Source: an uncultured Bacilli bacterium
Lineage (GTDB): Bacteria; Bacillota_I; Bacilli_A; RF39; UBA660
Reading direction: 5' to 3'
Length of the DNA: 16,120 nucleotides
Assembly: GCA_947623755.1 (NCBI GenBank)
Contig: CANQHB010000015.1
Span: 1 to 16,120 of the forward strand
Shown here: one piece after another, positions 15,654 to 16,120 of the stretch
Layout of the letters: each line of letters begins with the position of its first letter
Numbering within the stretch: the stretch's first letter is position 1
Translations under genes and position numbers: made by a program
The notes under the pieces: model-generated
The model's input: the letters and a program-made list of their open reading frames with translations, nothing else
The model's database searches: none
Told to the model about the DNA's origin: nothing

Positions 15654-16025
15654 ATGAAAAATAAATACATTATATTACTACCTTTAATCGTTCTATTAGT
15701 TACTGGTTGTGGCAAAGTTGAAAAAATGACTTGTACTTTATATACGGATGAAGATAGTCCTTATACTGCTACTATTGATGTAGAATATCAAAACAACATT
15801 ATTACAAATGCTACTTCAAAAATGGAATTTAAAGATGAAGCAACAGCTAATAATATGTGTGCAATATTTAATGCAGCAGAGGATGCAAAAAACAATCTAG
15901 AATGTAATGGAACTACAATTATAATGAAGAACTATCATAAATCAGTTAGTAAAGAAGAAATAAAAAAAGAAGACTTTGTTAAATACTTAGAAGATCAAAA
16001 CTATGAATGTATTGAAAGTAAATAA
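15654..16025 (+). CDS. Small four-cysteine lipoprotein, cassette 3
   Basis: 123 aa. The start at 15654 follows AGAAAGAGAA and gives the signal peptide 'MKNKYIILLPLIVLL' with lipobox V-T-G-C (Cys19). An in-frame ATG in the upstream hairpin is rejected as the start. The mature domain keeps all four cysteines ('KMTCTLY', 'NNMCAIF', 'LECNG', 'NYECIE') and the acidic/Lys-rich C-terminus 'SVSKEEIKKEDFVKYLED'. It is about 93% identical to the cassette 1 copy, mostly with conservative changes, even though the adjacent giant proteins are strongly diverged. Last gene of its cassette, followed at once by a strong terminator. DUF1307/YehR-like is a weak alternative label. Confidence 0.85.
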   Translation: MKNKYIILLPLIVLLVTGCGKVEKMTCTLYTDEDSPYTATIDVEYQNNIITNATSKMEFKDEATANNMCAIFNAAEDAKNNLECNGTTIIMKNYHKSVSKEEIKKEDFVKYLEDQNYECIESK

Positions 16026-16054
16026 AGAGAAAGCATTTTTTGCTTTCTCTTTTT
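16024..16054 (+). terminator. Intrinsic terminator at end of cassette 3
   Basis: A 12-bp perfect stem, aaagagaaagca (16024-16035) with tgctttctcttt (16041-16052), has a TTTTT loop and a T-tail. It overlaps the lipoprotein stop codon. Confidence 0.88.
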
Positions 16055-16059
16055 AATAT

Positions 16060-16080
16060 GTTTGACCAATAAGGTCAAAC
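16060..16080. repeat. Short palindrome after cassette 3
   Basis: GTTTGACC and GGTCAAAC (16060-16067, 16073-16080) form an 8-bp perfect inverted repeat with an AATAA loop. There is no T-tail, so it may be an operator or the upstream region of the next gene. The last 40 bases also hold two GCCGG copies 4 bp apart; nothing further can be read before the window ends. Confidence 0.45.
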
Positions 16081-16120
16081 AAAAATCTGCCGGCTATGCC
16101 GGTATGAATATGAAAGCAGT

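Overview
The window is AT-rich DNA from a low-GC bacterium. Purine-rich Shine-Dalgarno (SD) sequences, short T-tailed intrinsic terminators, Gram-positive type signal peptides, lipobox lipoproteins and Listeria-Bacteroides (InlB B-type) and Big_2 Ig-like repeats point to an uncultured Firmicutes/Bacilli lineage, perhaps a gut RF39/Mollicutes relative. That placement is an inference from gene content, not from a marker gene. TGG is used for Trp and no long frame is interrupted by TGA, so the standard code fits.

About 90% of the window is one theme repeated three times. Each cassette holds (i) a modular wall-type protein built from Ig-like/InlB modules, a Ser/Pro/Lys linker and a unique ~75-residue C-terminal domain; (ii) a giant secreted protein of 1254-1290 aa that starts 30-48 nt later, with an almost invariant signal peptide and about six degenerate ~190-residue repeats carrying a 'VDLG ... 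QFxLWL' signature; (iii) a short A/U-rich hairpin with a GNRA tetraloop, acting as a leaky terminator; and (iv) a 123-124-aa lipoprotein with four extracytoplasmic cysteines besides the lipobox Cys. Cassette 1 (+) is at 2-4652 (its first gene runs off the left edge), cassette 2 (-) at 9575-4702 and cassette 3 (+) at 11062-16025. Cassettes 1 and 2 converge on a bidirectional terminator near 4675. Cassettes 2 and 3 are head to head.

The gap between cassettes 2 and 3 (about 9550-11060) holds one unrelated gene, an AAA/DUF4143 ATPase. It has its own promoter overlapped by a perfect inverted repeat, its own terminator, and a 23-bp tandem repeat downstream. On both sides of this gap the modular gene is open but 5'-truncated, with no start codon.

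The cassettes are mosaics. Blocks of exact nucleotide identity (77+ bp of InlB module in 1 and 2; 138 bp of Ser linker in 2 and 3; 113 bp of SD plus signal peptide in 2 and 3) end abruptly in sequence that is strongly diverged. Lipoproteins 1 and 3 differ at only about 9 of 123 residues, while their giant partners are diverged over most of their length. The pattern fits a recombining multigene surface family in which conserved anchor blocks flank variable modules. The 2/3 repeats are inverted, so inversion, gene conversion or a metagenome assembly join are all possible. I do not recognise a named family for the giant repeat protein or a firm one for the lipoprotein.
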